From NCBI RefSeq assembly GCF_000372825.1, contig NZ_KB910516.1, positions 3,143,825 to 3,207,824 of the forward strand: a stretch of 64,000 bases of DNA. Reading direction: 5' to 3'. The DNA is from Methylobacterium sp. 77. Its GTDB lineage: Bacteria > Pseudomonadota > Alphaproteobacteria > Rhizobiales > Beijerinckiaceae. Below, in pieces: positions 43,277 to 53,005 of this stretch (the stretch's first letter is position 1; every line of letters begins with the position of its first letter). A program made the position numbers and the translations under genes. The notes under the pieces are model-generated. The model did no database searches. It was given only the letters and a program-made list of their open reading frames with translations, and had not been told where the DNA came from.

Positions 43277-43456
43277 CTACGTCGTTGGCTGCCACGGTCC
43301 CGGCTGCATCGCGTCGGCCCGCTTTGAAAATTTGGGCCGTGAGCGGGCGATGAGGAAATGCCCCGTTCCGCAGTAGATCGCCCACGACCATTCGTTGGGC
43401 TGTTCGCCAGTCGCTTCAGCTTGGGCCACCAGAGAGGTCGGATTAACGTGTGGCAT
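43277..43456 (-). CDS. Possible small protein (59 aa)
   Basis: A 59-residue frame whose middle (NEWSWAIYCGTGHFLIARSR) looks protein-like, but the gene lacks a clear ribosome-binding site and lies in a decayed region. The rest of 43,197-43,650 shows only overlapping short frames. Confidence 0.3.
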   Translation of the reverse strand: MPHVNPTSLVAQAEATGEQPNEWSWAIYCGTGHFLIARSRPKFSKRADAMQPGPWQPTT

Positions 43457-43656
43457 ACCCAATTACGCCACGTCCGCCTTCCAGGTTCCCGAATCAGGGC
43501 GTCGGCATCAGGCATCGGGGTTGGCCCCTAGCTGAGAGAAGAGGCGGGGAGAGAGCAGGTCATTAGCCAACCCTCATCTCACGCAGCTTGGCGGGGATGA
43601 GGCGCAGCAGAGCCCGCTGTTCACCGGCAACAATGCCCGAGGTCTGCTTACCATGC

Positions 43657-43685
43657 GCTTACCGGAACCGAAGGCCGGTAAGCGA
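43657..43685 (-). repeat. Perfect 10-base inverted repeat downstream of tRNA-Thr
   Basis: CGCTTACCGG (43657-43666) and CCGGTAAGCG (43676-43685) flank a 9-base loop, 26 bases beyond the tRNA 3' end. No T-run follows on the minus strand, so it is not a textbook terminator; it could stop the tRNA transcript or belong to an integration site. Confidence 0.5.
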
Positions 43686-43711
43686 GTCAGGCGCTAAGTC
43701 ATTGAAGGAAA

Positions 43712-43786
43712 TGGTGCTGCTGGACAGGATTGAACTGTCGACCTCCTCATTACCAATGAGGTGCTCTACCACTGAGCTACAGCAGC
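43712..43786 (-). tRNA. tRNA-Thr (anticodon GGT)
   Basis: A 75-base cloverleaf on the minus strand: 7-base acceptor GCTGCTG/CAGCAGC, D-loop with AGTGGTA, anticodon stem CCTCA/TGAGG with loop TTGGTAA (GGT), T-loop TTCAATC, and encoded CCA. The 3' end faces the prophage side, as expected for a tRNA used as attachment site. Confidence 0.95.
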
Positions 43787-43845
43787 CGATCGTCGCGACG
43801 TGTCGGGACGAGCGGGGAGTTAGCGGATCGAAAGCCGCTTGGCAA

Positions 43846-44334
43846 TCACCCCTGGCCGCCTTTGATCGCGGCGTGTCCTACGAGCAACCCCGTTTCCTTC
43901 TTGCACGCCGCGCGGATGATGCCGGCGAGACCGGATTCGGCCACGGCTTCGGCCGCGTCGGACGGACTGAACCAGCGATCCTCGCGCTCGTCCCGCTCCG
44001 GCCAGTGCTTGAGCTGTTTGCGCACCTCGAGGGGAAACACCTTGACCTGGCAGAGCACGAAGTCGCGGCTCTTCAGGCGCTTCTCGTAGAGATAGAAGCC
44101 GAGCGGCCGCTTGCCGACCTCGCCCAGAAGGCCGGCCTCCTCGTAGGCCTCACGAGCTGCCGCATCGAAGGGCTTGCGCCCCTTCATCGGCCAGCCCTTC
44201 GGGATCACCCAGCGGCGGCTCTCGCGGGAGGTGATCAGGAGGATCTTGAAGCCCCCGTCCGGGAGGCGCCGGAAGGGCAAGGCGCCGACCTGGCGCCGAG
44301 GCTCCGCCTCACTGTCCATCAGGGCTGAACTCAT
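43846..44334 (-). CDS. Nudix hydrolase (DIPP-like)
   Basis: A 162-residue protein with the Nudix box visible as GWPMKGRKPFDAAAREAYEE plus AGLLG (residues about 48-72). The KGW start and long acidic middle resemble diphosphoinositol-polyphosphate-type Nudix enzymes, although substrates cannot be told from sequence. ATG 44334 (MSSALMDSE) is preferred; an in-frame start at 44385 exists. First core gene beyond the tRNA. Confidence 0.8.
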   Translation of the reverse strand: MSSALMDSEAEPRRQVGALPFRRLPDGGFKILLITSRESRRWVIPKGWPMKGRKPFDAAAREAYEEAGLLGEVGKRPLGFYLYEKRLKSRDFVLCQVKVFPLEVRKQLKHWPERDEREDRWFSPSDAAEAVAESGLAGIIRAACKKETGLLVGHAAIKGGQG

Positions 44335-44732
44335 GGGACATGAACGCCCGGCCACCGCGTCAGTTCGATGGATCGCGGCAACCATGCGGTCTCGAACCGA
44401 GTATTCGGGCGACGCTGCGACGACGCGGACCGTTTTATCACTCGGGCGGTCACGGCGAGGATAGTCGGATTCTGGATCATCGGACGTCCTTGCTCGGTCA
44501 CGGGAGGACGGGACGGATGGGAATAGCCCAGCTGCGCTGCGGCATACCGGATGCGAACTGGCCTTAGCGGAAAACGAAAGCCGCCCTCAAGACAAAATTT
44601 ATCCGGCAAATTAATTGGCCTCGCGCGCTCCGAGCAAGGAGACTAGCCGGCTTGCACAACCCGACTGTGACACAGAGGACCCGACCGCCATCGAACGGCG
44701 TGTCACTCCCGGCGCCGATGCGGCGGCGGGTC
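44335..44732 (-). other. 398-base gap between ohrR-like and Nudix genes
   Basis: No credible gene: the open frames here have shadow-like, Arg/Pro/Ser-rich translations. A short AT-rich patch (about 44,590-44,620) may hold the promoter of the Nudix gene. Confidence 0.4.
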
Positions 44733-45209
44733 TCAGCCCGCGGCGCTGAGGTTTTCGATCAGCGCGTTCAGGTCGGCGCGCATGGCCTGAACCTCCGGCT
44801 CCGACATGTTAAGCTGGCACATCACCGATTCCCGCACGTTCCGGGCCTCGGCGCGAAGGTCGCGGCCGTGCTCGGTCAGCTGGATCTCGACCTCGCGCTC
44901 GTCGCTCTGCCGTCGGTGGCGGATCAGGAAGCCGGCCGCTTCGAGCCGCTTGAGAACGGGAGTCAGGGTGCCGGAATCGAGGCGCAGGCGGCGGCCGATA
45001 TCCGACACCGTTACGCCATCCGTCTCCCAGAGGACGAGAAGGACCAGATATTGCGGATAGGTCAGCCCCATCCGTTCCAGCATCGGCCGGTAGGACCGCG
45101 TGATCCGGTGAGCGGCGGCATAGAGGGCGTAGCAGAGCTGGTTGTCGAGCAGCAGCGGGTCCGTGACGGAACTGACCTGCTGCTCCGGAGCGTCGACCAT
45201 ATACACCAC
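44733..45209 (-). CDS. ohrR: OhrR-type MarR regulator
   Basis: A 158-residue MarR-family winged-HTH protein. LDNQLCYALYAA holds the single N-terminal redox cysteine (Cys26) diagnostic of OhrR organic-peroxide sensors; DIGRRLRLDSGTLTPVLKRL (recognition helix) and the DEREVEIQLTEHG wing follow. No ohr gene is adjacent, so its target lies elsewhere or is the divergent asparaginase. An OhrR-like palindrome lies upstream (45325). The start could also be the ATG at 45200. Confidence 0.85.
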   Translation of the reverse strand: MVYMVDAPEQQVSSVTDPLLLDNQLCYALYAAAHRITRSYRPMLERMGLTYPQYLVLLVLWETDGVTVSDIGRRLRLDSGTLTPVLKRLEAAGFLIRHRRQSDEREVEIQLTEHGRDLRAEARNVRESVMCQLNMSEPEVQAMRADLNALIENLSAAG

Positions 45210-46718
<1,509 letters not shown>

Positions 46719-46737
46719 GGCTCGGATGCGCGCCGCG

Positions 46738-47658
46738 TTAGCGCAGGAGGAACCCCTCCGGCGCCAGGGGCGGCGGCACCGGCTCACCGAGGGCGTCGAG
46801 GACGGTGCCCTCCACCACGCGCAGCAGCGCATCGAGGGGGAGGTCGTTGGGCTCCAGGCCGAACGGGTCCTCCAACTCGTCGCCCAGGGCATCGAGGCCG
46901 AAGAAGGTGTAGGCGACGAGGGCCGCCACGAACGGCGTCACCCAGCCCAGGGTTCCCGCCAGCCCGAACGGCAGGAGCAGGCAGTAGATCCAGGCCGTCC
47001 GGTACAGGAGCAGGGTGTAGGCGAAGGGCAGCGGCGTGCCCTGGATGCGCTCGCACACGATCTGCACCTGGGACAGGGCGGCGATCTTCTGTTCCAGCAG
47101 GCCGAACTGGATATCGCTCAACGCCCCCGCCCGCTGGGTCCGGCCGAGATCGGCCGTGAGGTGTCCGAGCACGGTATCGGCCGGGCTCGGGCGGCCCTGC
47201 AGGGTCGCGGCCTCGGTCTCGGACAGAAACGGAGTCGCCGCCGCGATCTCGTCCTCACGCCGCATCTGCGCATGCAGGGCGCGGGCGAAGGCCAGCACGC
47301 GTTTGAGGGCGCGCGTTCGCACCGCTTCATGCCGCTCGTCGGGGAGAAGGGCCGCGAGAAGGCGGGCGACCGCCCGCGCCTCGAGGATCAGCGTTCCCCA
47401 GGCTTTGCGCGCCTCCCACCAGCGGTCGTAGCAGGCCCCGTTGCGGAAGCTCAGGAAGATCGAGAGCGCCAACCCCACCAGGGTGAAGGGGCCGATGCCG
47501 GCGCTCAGCGGGAAGGGATCGGGCCAGGCCCGCTCGACCGCCACCACCGCGATCGCCGCACCCGTGATGAAGCCCACCTTCAGCGCCACCCTCGGCAGGA
47601 TCGAGCCCTGAAGCGTGAACAGGATCGCCATCAGGTTGGGCCGGGAACGGACGATCAT
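46738..47658 (-). CDS. Bestrophin-like membrane channel
   Basis: A 306-residue protein with the family signature SFRNGACYDRWWEARKAWG (about residues 70-88), four hydrophobic segments and the ALVAYTFFGLDALGDELEDP (cited in part) C-terminal motif. Bacterial bestrophin homologues form pentameric ion channels. Convergent with the asparaginase gene. Confidence 0.85.
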   Translation of the reverse strand: MIVRSRPNLMAILFTLQGSILPRVALKVGFITGAAIAVVAVERAWPDPFPLSAGIGPFTLVGLALSIFLSFRNGACYDRWWEARKAWGTLILEARAVARLLAALLPDERHEAVRTRALKRVLAFARALHAQMRREDEIAAATPFLSETEAATLQGRPSPADTVLGHLTADLGRTQRAGALSDIQFGLLEQKIAALSQVQIVCERIQGTPLPFAYTLLLYRTAWIYCLLLPFGLAGTLGWVTPFVAALVAYTFFGLDALGDELEDPFGLEPNDLPLDALLRVVEGTVLDALGEPVPPPLAPEGFLLR

Positions 47659-47985
47659 GGAGAGCTTGCGGTTCCGTGGAGGGATCGGAGGCGGACCGGG
47701 CCTGATTCACCGGAGGATGCGAAGGCGAGGCAGCCGATGGGCCGGAAGCGGGCGGCGGGAAACGGCCCCGCATTCCGCGGAGGCGGACCGGTACCGAGAG
47801 GCATGGACCGGGAGGCGTGACGGAAGCAAGGCGCGTATCGCCGCCCTGTTTCGTAAAATTATGAATACTTTCGACCTTCCCGCACTGCAAAAGTGTTCGC
47901 GGCCGCCGGTATAGAGCGGGAGATTGAGCGGCATCCTCCGGGCCGTCCGAAAAAGAGGACTTCAGAGGCACGAGAACTCCCGATT

Positions 47986-48005
47986 GTTGTGCAGTGCAAC
48001 ACAAC
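47986..48005. promoter_or_regulatory. Dyad GTTGTG-N8-CACAAC (operator candidate)
   Basis: Perfect 6-base arms with an 8-base spacer, 159 bases before the CoA-transferase ATG. Confidence 0.35.
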
Positions 48006-48102
48006 GCTCCCGGCGCTACTGGTCCTAGACCGGACACTTGCGGAATCTGGACCGTATCTTTACGCTGCTGGCGCCAAATAAGACTTCCGTAGCCCCGAAA
48101 CT

Positions 48103-48122
48103 ATGCAAGATATCACTTGCAT
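48103..48122. promoter_or_regulatory. Dyad ATGCAAG-N6-CTTGCAT (operator candidate)
   Basis: Perfect 7-base arms with a 6-base spacer, 41 bases before the CoA-transferase ATG, where a repressor or activator of that gene would bind. TGCAA-type half-sites are used by several alphaproteobacterial acyl-CoA-metabolism regulators. Confidence 0.5.
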
Positions 48123-48163
48123 CGCGGCCGGGCGGGGGAGGCGCCTGAAGGATAGAGCGGTCG

Positions 48164-50140
48164 ATGAAGAAAAATAAGGTGATCACGGCCGAAGAGGCGA
48201 TCGCGCTCATCCGGCATGACGACGTCGTCACCACCACGGGGTTCGTGCAGAGCTGCATCCCCGAGGCGCTTCACGCGGCTCTCGAGAAGCGCTTCGTCGA
48301 TACTGGCGCCCCGCGCGGCCTGACTCTGATCATGACCGCCGGCGCCGGCGACAGCAAAGGCCTCGGCACCGGCCGCCTCCACCACGAGGGCCTGCTGAAG
48401 CGCGTCATCGCCGCCAATTTCGGCCGCATGCCGAAAGTGGCCAAGGCCGCTCAAGAGAACCGGATCGTCGGCTACAACCTGCCCCAGGGCGTGATCTCGC
48501 AGCTCTACCGCGCCTGCGCCGCCGGCCAGCCCGGCCTCTTCTCCAAGGTCGGCCTTCACACCTATGTCGACCCGCGCCATGGCGGCGCCCGCGTCAACGA
48601 GGTGACGCAGGACGAGATCGTCAAGCTGGTGGAGGTCGATGGCGAGGAGTGGCTGTTCTACACCGCCACCAAGATTGACGTCGCCTTCATCCGCGGCACC
48701 TCGGCCGACCCGGCCGGCAACATCTCCTTCGAGAAGGAAGCCCTGACCCTCGACTGCCTCGCCCAGGCGATGGCGGCGCGCAACAACGGCGGCATCGTCA
48801 TCGCGCAGGTGGAGCGCATCGTCGATGACGGCTTCCTGCTGCCCAAGGACGTGCGGGTGCCGGGCATCCTGGTGGATTGCGTGGTGCTGGCCGAGCCCGA
48901 GATGCACCGGATGAATTACGGCGTGCAGCACGATGCGGCGCTGGCCGGCCAGATCCGCGTGCCGGTGAGCGGCATGAAGAAGATGAAGCTCGACGCCCGC
49001 AAGGTCATCGCCCGGCGCGCGGCCTTCGAATTGCCGCCGAACGGCGTGGTCAATCTCGGCGTCGGCGCGCCCGAGGGCATCTCGGCCGTGGCCAACGAGG
49101 AGAAGGTGACGCCCTACATCACCCTCACCACGGAAGCCGGCGCGGTGGGCGGCGTGCTCGCCTCGGGATCGAGCTTCGGCGCGGCGACCAACGCCGATTG
49201 CGTCATCGACCAGAACCAGATGTTCGACTTCTACGACGGCGGCGGTCTCGACATGACCTGCCTCGGCCTCGCCGAATGCGACCAGTACGGCAACGTCAAC
49301 ACCAGCATGTTCGGCGGCCGCCTCAACGGCTGCGGCGGCTTCATCAACATCAGCCAGAACGCGCGCAGCGTCGTCTTCGCCGGCACCTTCACGGTGGGCG
49401 GGCTCGAAACCGTGGTCGAGGACGGCAAGCTCAAGATCCTGCAGGAAGGTCGCTCGCAGAAGTTCCTGCCCCAGGTCGAGCAGATCACCTTCAGCGGCCC
49501 CTACGCGCAGAAGCGCTCGCAGCCGGTGATCTACGTCACCGAGCGCTGCGTCTTCCAGCTCACCGACGAGGGGCTCGAACTCATCGAGGTGGCGCCCGGC
49601 ATCGATATCGAGCGCGATATCCTGCCCCATATGGGCTTCAAGCCGATCATCAAGCAGCCGGCGCAGATGGACCCGCGCCTGTTCCGCGACGAGCCGATGG
49701 AGCTGCTCTCCGATCTCCTCAACCTCAATCTGTCGGAGCGGGTCAGCTACGACACCGAGCGCAACATCCTGTTCCTCAACCTCGAAGGCTGGCACGCCCG
49801 CATCAAGAGCGACATCGACGACCTGCGCAAGGTCCTGGTCGAGGCCTGTAAGAAGGCCGGCAAGCGGGTCAACTCGGTGGTCAACCATGACGGGTTCCGC
49901 ATCAACGAGAACCTGTACGACGATTATGCCAGCATGATCCAATACCTGTCGGCGAACTATTACCTCACCACCACGCGCTACGCGACGAGCGCCTTCCTGC
50001 GTCTCAAGATGGAAGAGGCCCTGAACAATCGCGGCCTCGCCCCGCACGTCTTCGAGCGCAAAGAGGACGCCCACGCTTTCCTCGACGGCATGGACCGCAA
50101 GGTGCGCCGCGCCTCCACCGCCATCGACGCGGCGGCCTGA
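48164..50140 (+). CDS. Acyl-CoA:acetate/3-ketoacid CoA-transferase (YdiF-like) with C-terminal extension
   Basis: A 658-residue family I CoA-transferase with both halves in one chain. The catalytic glutamate is Glu324 in TLTTEAGAVGG, and ATKIDVAFIRGTSADPAGNI and GVGAPEGI are family motifs. It moves CoA between short-chain acyl-CoAs and free acids. About 120 residues beyond the usual YdiF end (from ~535) form an extra domain with LFLNLEGWHARIKSDIDDLR and RYATSAFLRLKMEEAL. In methylotrophs such an enzyme could serve propionyl/acetyl-CoA balance; the substrate is not provable here. Confidence 0.85.
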   Translation: MKKNKVITAEEAIALIRHDDVVTTTGFVQSCIPEALHAALEKRFVDTGAPRGLTLIMTAGAGDSKGLGTGRLHHEGLLKRVIAANFGRMPKVAKAAQENRIVGYNLPQGVISQLYRACAAGQPGLFSKVGLHTYVDPRHGGARVNEVTQDEIVKLVEVDGEEWLFYTATKIDVAFIRGTSADPAGNISFEKEALTLDCLAQAMAARNNGGIVIAQVERIVDDGFLLPKDVRVPGILVDCVVLAEPEMHRMNYGVQHDAALAGQIRVPVSGMKKMKLDARKVIARRAAFELPPNGVVNLGVGAPEGISAVANEEKVTPYITLTTEAGAVGGVLASGSSFGAATNADCVIDQNQMFDFYDGGGLDMTCLGLAECDQYGNVNTSMFGGRLNGCGGFINISQNARSVVFAGTFTVGGLETVVEDGKLKILQEGRSQKFLPQVEQITFSGPYAQKRSQPVIYVTERCVFQLTDEGLELIEVAPGIDIERDILPHMGFKPIIKQPAQMDPRLFRDEPMELLSDLLNLNLSERVSYDTERNILFLNLEGWHARIKSDIDDLRKVLVEACKKAGKRVNSVVNHDGFRINENLYDDYASMIQYLSANYYLTTTRYATSAFLRLKMEEALNNRGLAPHVFERKEDAHAFLDGMDRKVRRASTAIDAAA

Positions 50141-50157
50141 CCCTCGCTTACAGCACA

Positions 50158-50188
50158 ACGCCGCGCCCGCTTCACGCGGGCGCGGCGT
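50158..50188. terminator. Long GC-rich hairpin between convergent genes
   Basis: A perfect 13-base stem (ACGCCGCGCCCGC with its complement) and 5-base loop lie 18 bases after the CoA-transferase stop and face the convergent RTX gene. No T-run; probably a bidirectional stop signal. Confidence 0.6.
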
Positions 50189-50249
50189 CGTCATTAGTTC
50201 GGTAACCGGCCGGGCGGGGTGCCGCGTCGGCCCTCCGGCGCGACGCGCG

Positions 50250-51005
50250 CTACAGGACGAAATCCGTCGTGTGCAACTCGACGATACCCTTCAGCAGGAT
50301 GGAGAAATCCGCCTTGCCGTTGCCGTCGACATCGCCGCTGACGAGGGTGTTGCTGCCGGAGACCACCGCACGCAACTCGCCGGCATGCTTGGTGAAGGCC
50401 GCATCGCCAATGAAGGAGAACGCGTCGTTGGCCGAGGTGCCGGAGATGGCGTCGATCGATTTGAGATGGATCGTGTCGTGCTGGCCCGGCTTGAAGTCGA
50501 GAATCGTGTCGCGCCCGGTGCTGGAGACCGTGCTGTCGGCCAGGGTCTTGAAGACGAACGTATCGGCTCCGGTATTGCCCTTGAGCGTATCACGCCCGAG
50601 ACCACCCGTGATCGTGTCGTTGCCGCCAAAACCGTCGATGTAATCATTGAACGCCGAGCCGACGACGGTATCGGCGCCGCCGAAGACACTCTTGTTCGTG
50701 GCGACCGGATCACCGGAAACGATGTAATTGTAAGCCTGTTCGGAGGTGATGTTCAGGCCGCTGATCTTCCCGACGATCTTGCCATCCGCATAAGTAGCGG
50801 CATACGTCGTCGTGCCGCTGGAAGGAAAACTGTTCGGCGAGTCATAAACGAAGTTGGTACCCTTGACGATGGAATATTGATTGTCGCCGAAATCGATCCT
50901 GTAGCTCGTCGATGTCGCCTTCGAAACCTGTGGATCTTCATTGATGAATTCATAGAGGTCGAACGTCCGCGAGTCCGACGCAACGTATTCAACAATCGTC
51001 GCCAT
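50250..51005 (-). CDS. RTX calcium-binding protein with M10-type C-terminal domain
   Basis: A 251-residue protein. Residues 1-110 form a unique domain (MATIVEYVASDSRTFDLYEF). Short RTX repeats follow (FGGADTVVG, GFGGNDTITGGLGRDTL), then a C-terminal domain (GADTFVFKTLADS to TTDFVL) closely parallel to that of the 28,424 gene, including HAGELR and LVSGDVDGNGKADFSILL. A type I secretion substrate by its architecture. No protease HExxH motif. Confidence 0.8.
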   Translation of the reverse strand: MATIVEYVASDSRTFDLYEFINEDPQVSKATSTSYRIDFGDNQYSIVKGTNFVYDSPNSFPSSGTTTYAATYADGKIVGKISGLNITSEQAYNYIVSGDPVATNKSVFGGADTVVGSAFNDYIDGFGGNDTITGGLGRDTLKGNTGADTFVFKTLADSTVSSTGRDTILDFKPGQHDTIHLKSIDAISGTSANDAFSFIGDAAFTKHAGELRAVVSGSNTLVSGDVDGNGKADFSILLKGIVELHTTDFVL

Positions 51006-51320
51006 AATTGATCGCCCCCTCCTGCCCCGTGATGCGGCATCCCCTGCCCATTGCTTGAGCCTTGAAGATGACCGCCGAAACGTAGCGCTCGTCGGCCATC
51101 TCCCGCAATGGACGGGCGAGCCGCATCAGCACTCTTCAATCATCACGAAGGAAAATTCCATATCCCATTTGAGGGTATGGTGCATTCGGAGCGGCCGGTG
51201 TTGTAGCTATGCCTGTCACCGGCGGGCCATGGCGGCGGCTCCCGCTTCGGCATTGCCCGGAATCACGATGTCATCGGCTCATCACAGCCGAATACTGTTC
51301 GACGTCGGGCGCGAGCCGGC
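51006..51320 (-). other. 315-base gap upstream of the RTX gene
   Basis: Holds the presumed promoter of the leftward RTX gene. No repeat, palindrome or credible gene recognised. Confidence 0.4.
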
Positions 51321-52637
51321 CTACGCCTCGAGCGTCGGCACCCCGATGCCGACATAGTGGAAGCCGTGGCGGGTCACGTCCTCACCCCGGTAGACGTTGC
51401 GCAGGTCGACCACCACCCGCGCCGCCATGGTCTCGGCGAGCAGGGCCCAGTCGAGGGCGCGGAAGGCGTTCCACTCGGTGACGATGACGAGGGCGTCGGC
51501 CCCTTCCGCGCAGGCATAGGGATCGTCGGCATAGGCGATGTCCGGCATCAGCGCGCGGGCGCCCTCCATCCCTTCCGGGTCGTGGGCGCGGATGCGGGCG
51601 CCGGCATCCTGCAGGCCGGCGACGATGGACAGGGACGGCGCGTCGCGCATGTCGTCGGTGTTCGGCTTGAAGGTGAGGCCCAGGAGCGCGATGGTCTTGC
51701 CCCGCACCGAGCCGCCGCAGGCGGTGACGATCTTGCGCGCCATGGCCCGCTTGCGCTGGTCGTTGACCGCGACCACGGCCTCCACCAGCCGAATCGGCGT
51801 GCCGGAATCCTGGGCGGTCTTCACCAGCGCCAGCGTGTCCTTGGGAAAGCACGAGCCGCCGTAGCCCGGCCCGGCATGCAGGAATTTCGAGCCGATGCGG
51901 TTGTCGAGGCCGATGCCGCGGGCGACTTCCTGGACGTTGGCGCCGACCTGCTCGCAGAGGTCGGCGATCTCGTTGATGAAGGTGATCTTGGTGGCGAGGA
52001 ACGCGTTGGCGGCGTATTTTGTCAGCTCGGCCGTGCGCCGGCCGGTGACGAGGATCGGCGCCTGGTTGAGGTAGAGCGGGCGGTAGACCTCGTTCATCAC
52101 ACTCGCCGAACGGGCGTCGTCGGCCCCGATGACGATGCGGTCCGGCCGTTTGAAATCGCCGATCGCGGCGCCTTCGCGCAGGAATTCCGGGTTCGACACC
52201 ACGGCGAAATCCGCATCGGGCCGCGCTTCGCGGATGATGCGCTCGACCTCGTCGCCGGTGCCCACGGGAACCGTCGATTTCGTCACCACCACGGTATAGC
52301 CGGTGAGCGCGGCGGCGATGTCGCGCGCCGCCGCATAGACGTAGGAGAGATCGGCGAAGCCGTCGCCGCGCCGGGACGGCGTGCCCACCGCGATGAACAC
52401 CGTGTCGGCGGCAGCCACCGCGCTGGTCAGGTCGGTGGTGAAGGTCAGGCGGTTCTGGCGGACGTTGTCGGCCACCAGCGTGTTGAGGCCCGGCTCGAAG
52501 ATCGGGATGCGGCCCTGCTCCAGGGCTTCGATCTTGGCCGGATCGTTGTCGACGCAGCAGACGGTGTGGCCGAAATCGGCGAAACAGGCACCGGAGACTA
52601 GGCCGACATACCCCGCGCCGATCATCGCGATCTTCAT
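51321..52637 (-). CDS. ugd: UDP-glucose 6-dehydrogenase
   Basis: A 438-residue enzyme. The N-terminal NAD-binding motif is MKIAMIGAGYVGLVSGACFA and the catalytic cysteine lies in GYGGSCFPKDTLAL (about residue 260), followed by LGLTFKPNTDDMRDAPS. Oxidises UDP-glucose to UDP-glucuronate for exopolysaccharide or LPS. ATG 52637 has GAGGAG upstream and gives the canonical N-terminus. Confidence 0.93.
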   Translation of the reverse strand: MKIAMIGAGYVGLVSGACFADFGHTVCCVDNDPAKIEALEQGRIPIFEPGLNTLVADNVRQNRLTFTTDLTSAVAAADTVFIAVGTPSRRGDGFADLSYVYAAARDIAAALTGYTVVVTKSTVPVGTGDEVERIIREARPDADFAVVSNPEFLREGAAIGDFKRPDRIVIGADDARSASVMNEVYRPLYLNQAPILVTGRRTAELTKYAANAFLATKITFINEIADLCEQVGANVQEVARGIGLDNRIGSKFLHAGPGYGGSCFPKDTLALVKTAQDSGTPIRLVEAVVAVNDQRKRAMARKIVTACGGSVRGKTIALLGLTFKPNTDDMRDAPSLSIVAGLQDAGARIRAHDPEGMEGARALMPDIAYADDPYACAEGADALVIVTEWNAFRALDWALLAETMAARVVVDLRNVYRGEDVTRHGFHYVGIGVPTLEA

Positions 52638-53005
52638 CAGGCTCTCTCCTCGGCCGCCTCGGCGGCGCGTCTCGACCCAGCGTCTTCTAAACCAAGCGTC
52701 TCTTGCCGCCAGCGGTGACAAGCCCATGACAGGCAGGACTCATGACACGCAGGACTCATGACAGGCATGCTTCACGGCGAGTCCGGCGTGTGACACCGTG
52801 GGGCTTCGTTGAGCCGGCGCCGTGCCGGACGGGTCGCGACCGCCGCATCGACGGGCCTGCCTTCGTCCCGCCGCCGCCGGGCGGCTCGGTCGCACGGGGC
52901 TGTATAGCAGCCCCTTTGGGATGACAAACGTGGCCGACGATCAGAGCGGGTTCGGGCGCGTGCGTCGCCGAGCGTCCCGCCCCCGGCCATGATACGATCC
53001 GGATC
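52638..53005. other. 368-base divergent region between ugd and the ABC importer
   Basis: Contains the 16-base tandem repeat (52725-52772) and a GC-rich remainder. No cobalamin riboswitch or Fur-box pattern was recognised that would reveal the importer's substrate. Confidence 0.4.
52725..52772 (+). repeat. Three tandem 16-base repeats (CATGACAGGCAGGACT type)
   Basis: Copy 1 at 52725-52740, copy 2 at 52741-52756 (one mismatch), copy 3 at 52757-52772 (diverged at its end). A mini-satellite in the ugd/importer intergenic region. Confidence 0.7.

Larger units (their letters stand above)
47659..48163 (+). other. 505-base divergent region with two dyads
   Basis: Lies between the bestrophin-like (leftward) and CoA-transferase (rightward) genes. 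The left half is GC-rich without a credible gene; from 47,860 it becomes AT-richer and holds two dyad-symmetric sites. Confidence 0.45.

Noticed and set aside
44666..44672. A further TGTCACA (minus strand) that might be an ECF41 promoter
   Set aside because: No CGTC at 16-17 bases downstream and no matching gene start.
48113..50194. 693-codon open frame antisense to the CoA-transferase
   Set aside because: Typical GC-rich shadow frame, rich in D/V/A/H repeats, with no domain; the sense gene is clear.
52638..53005. Possible cobalamin riboswitch before the importer
   Set aside because: No B12-box-like or conserved core could be recognised by eye.
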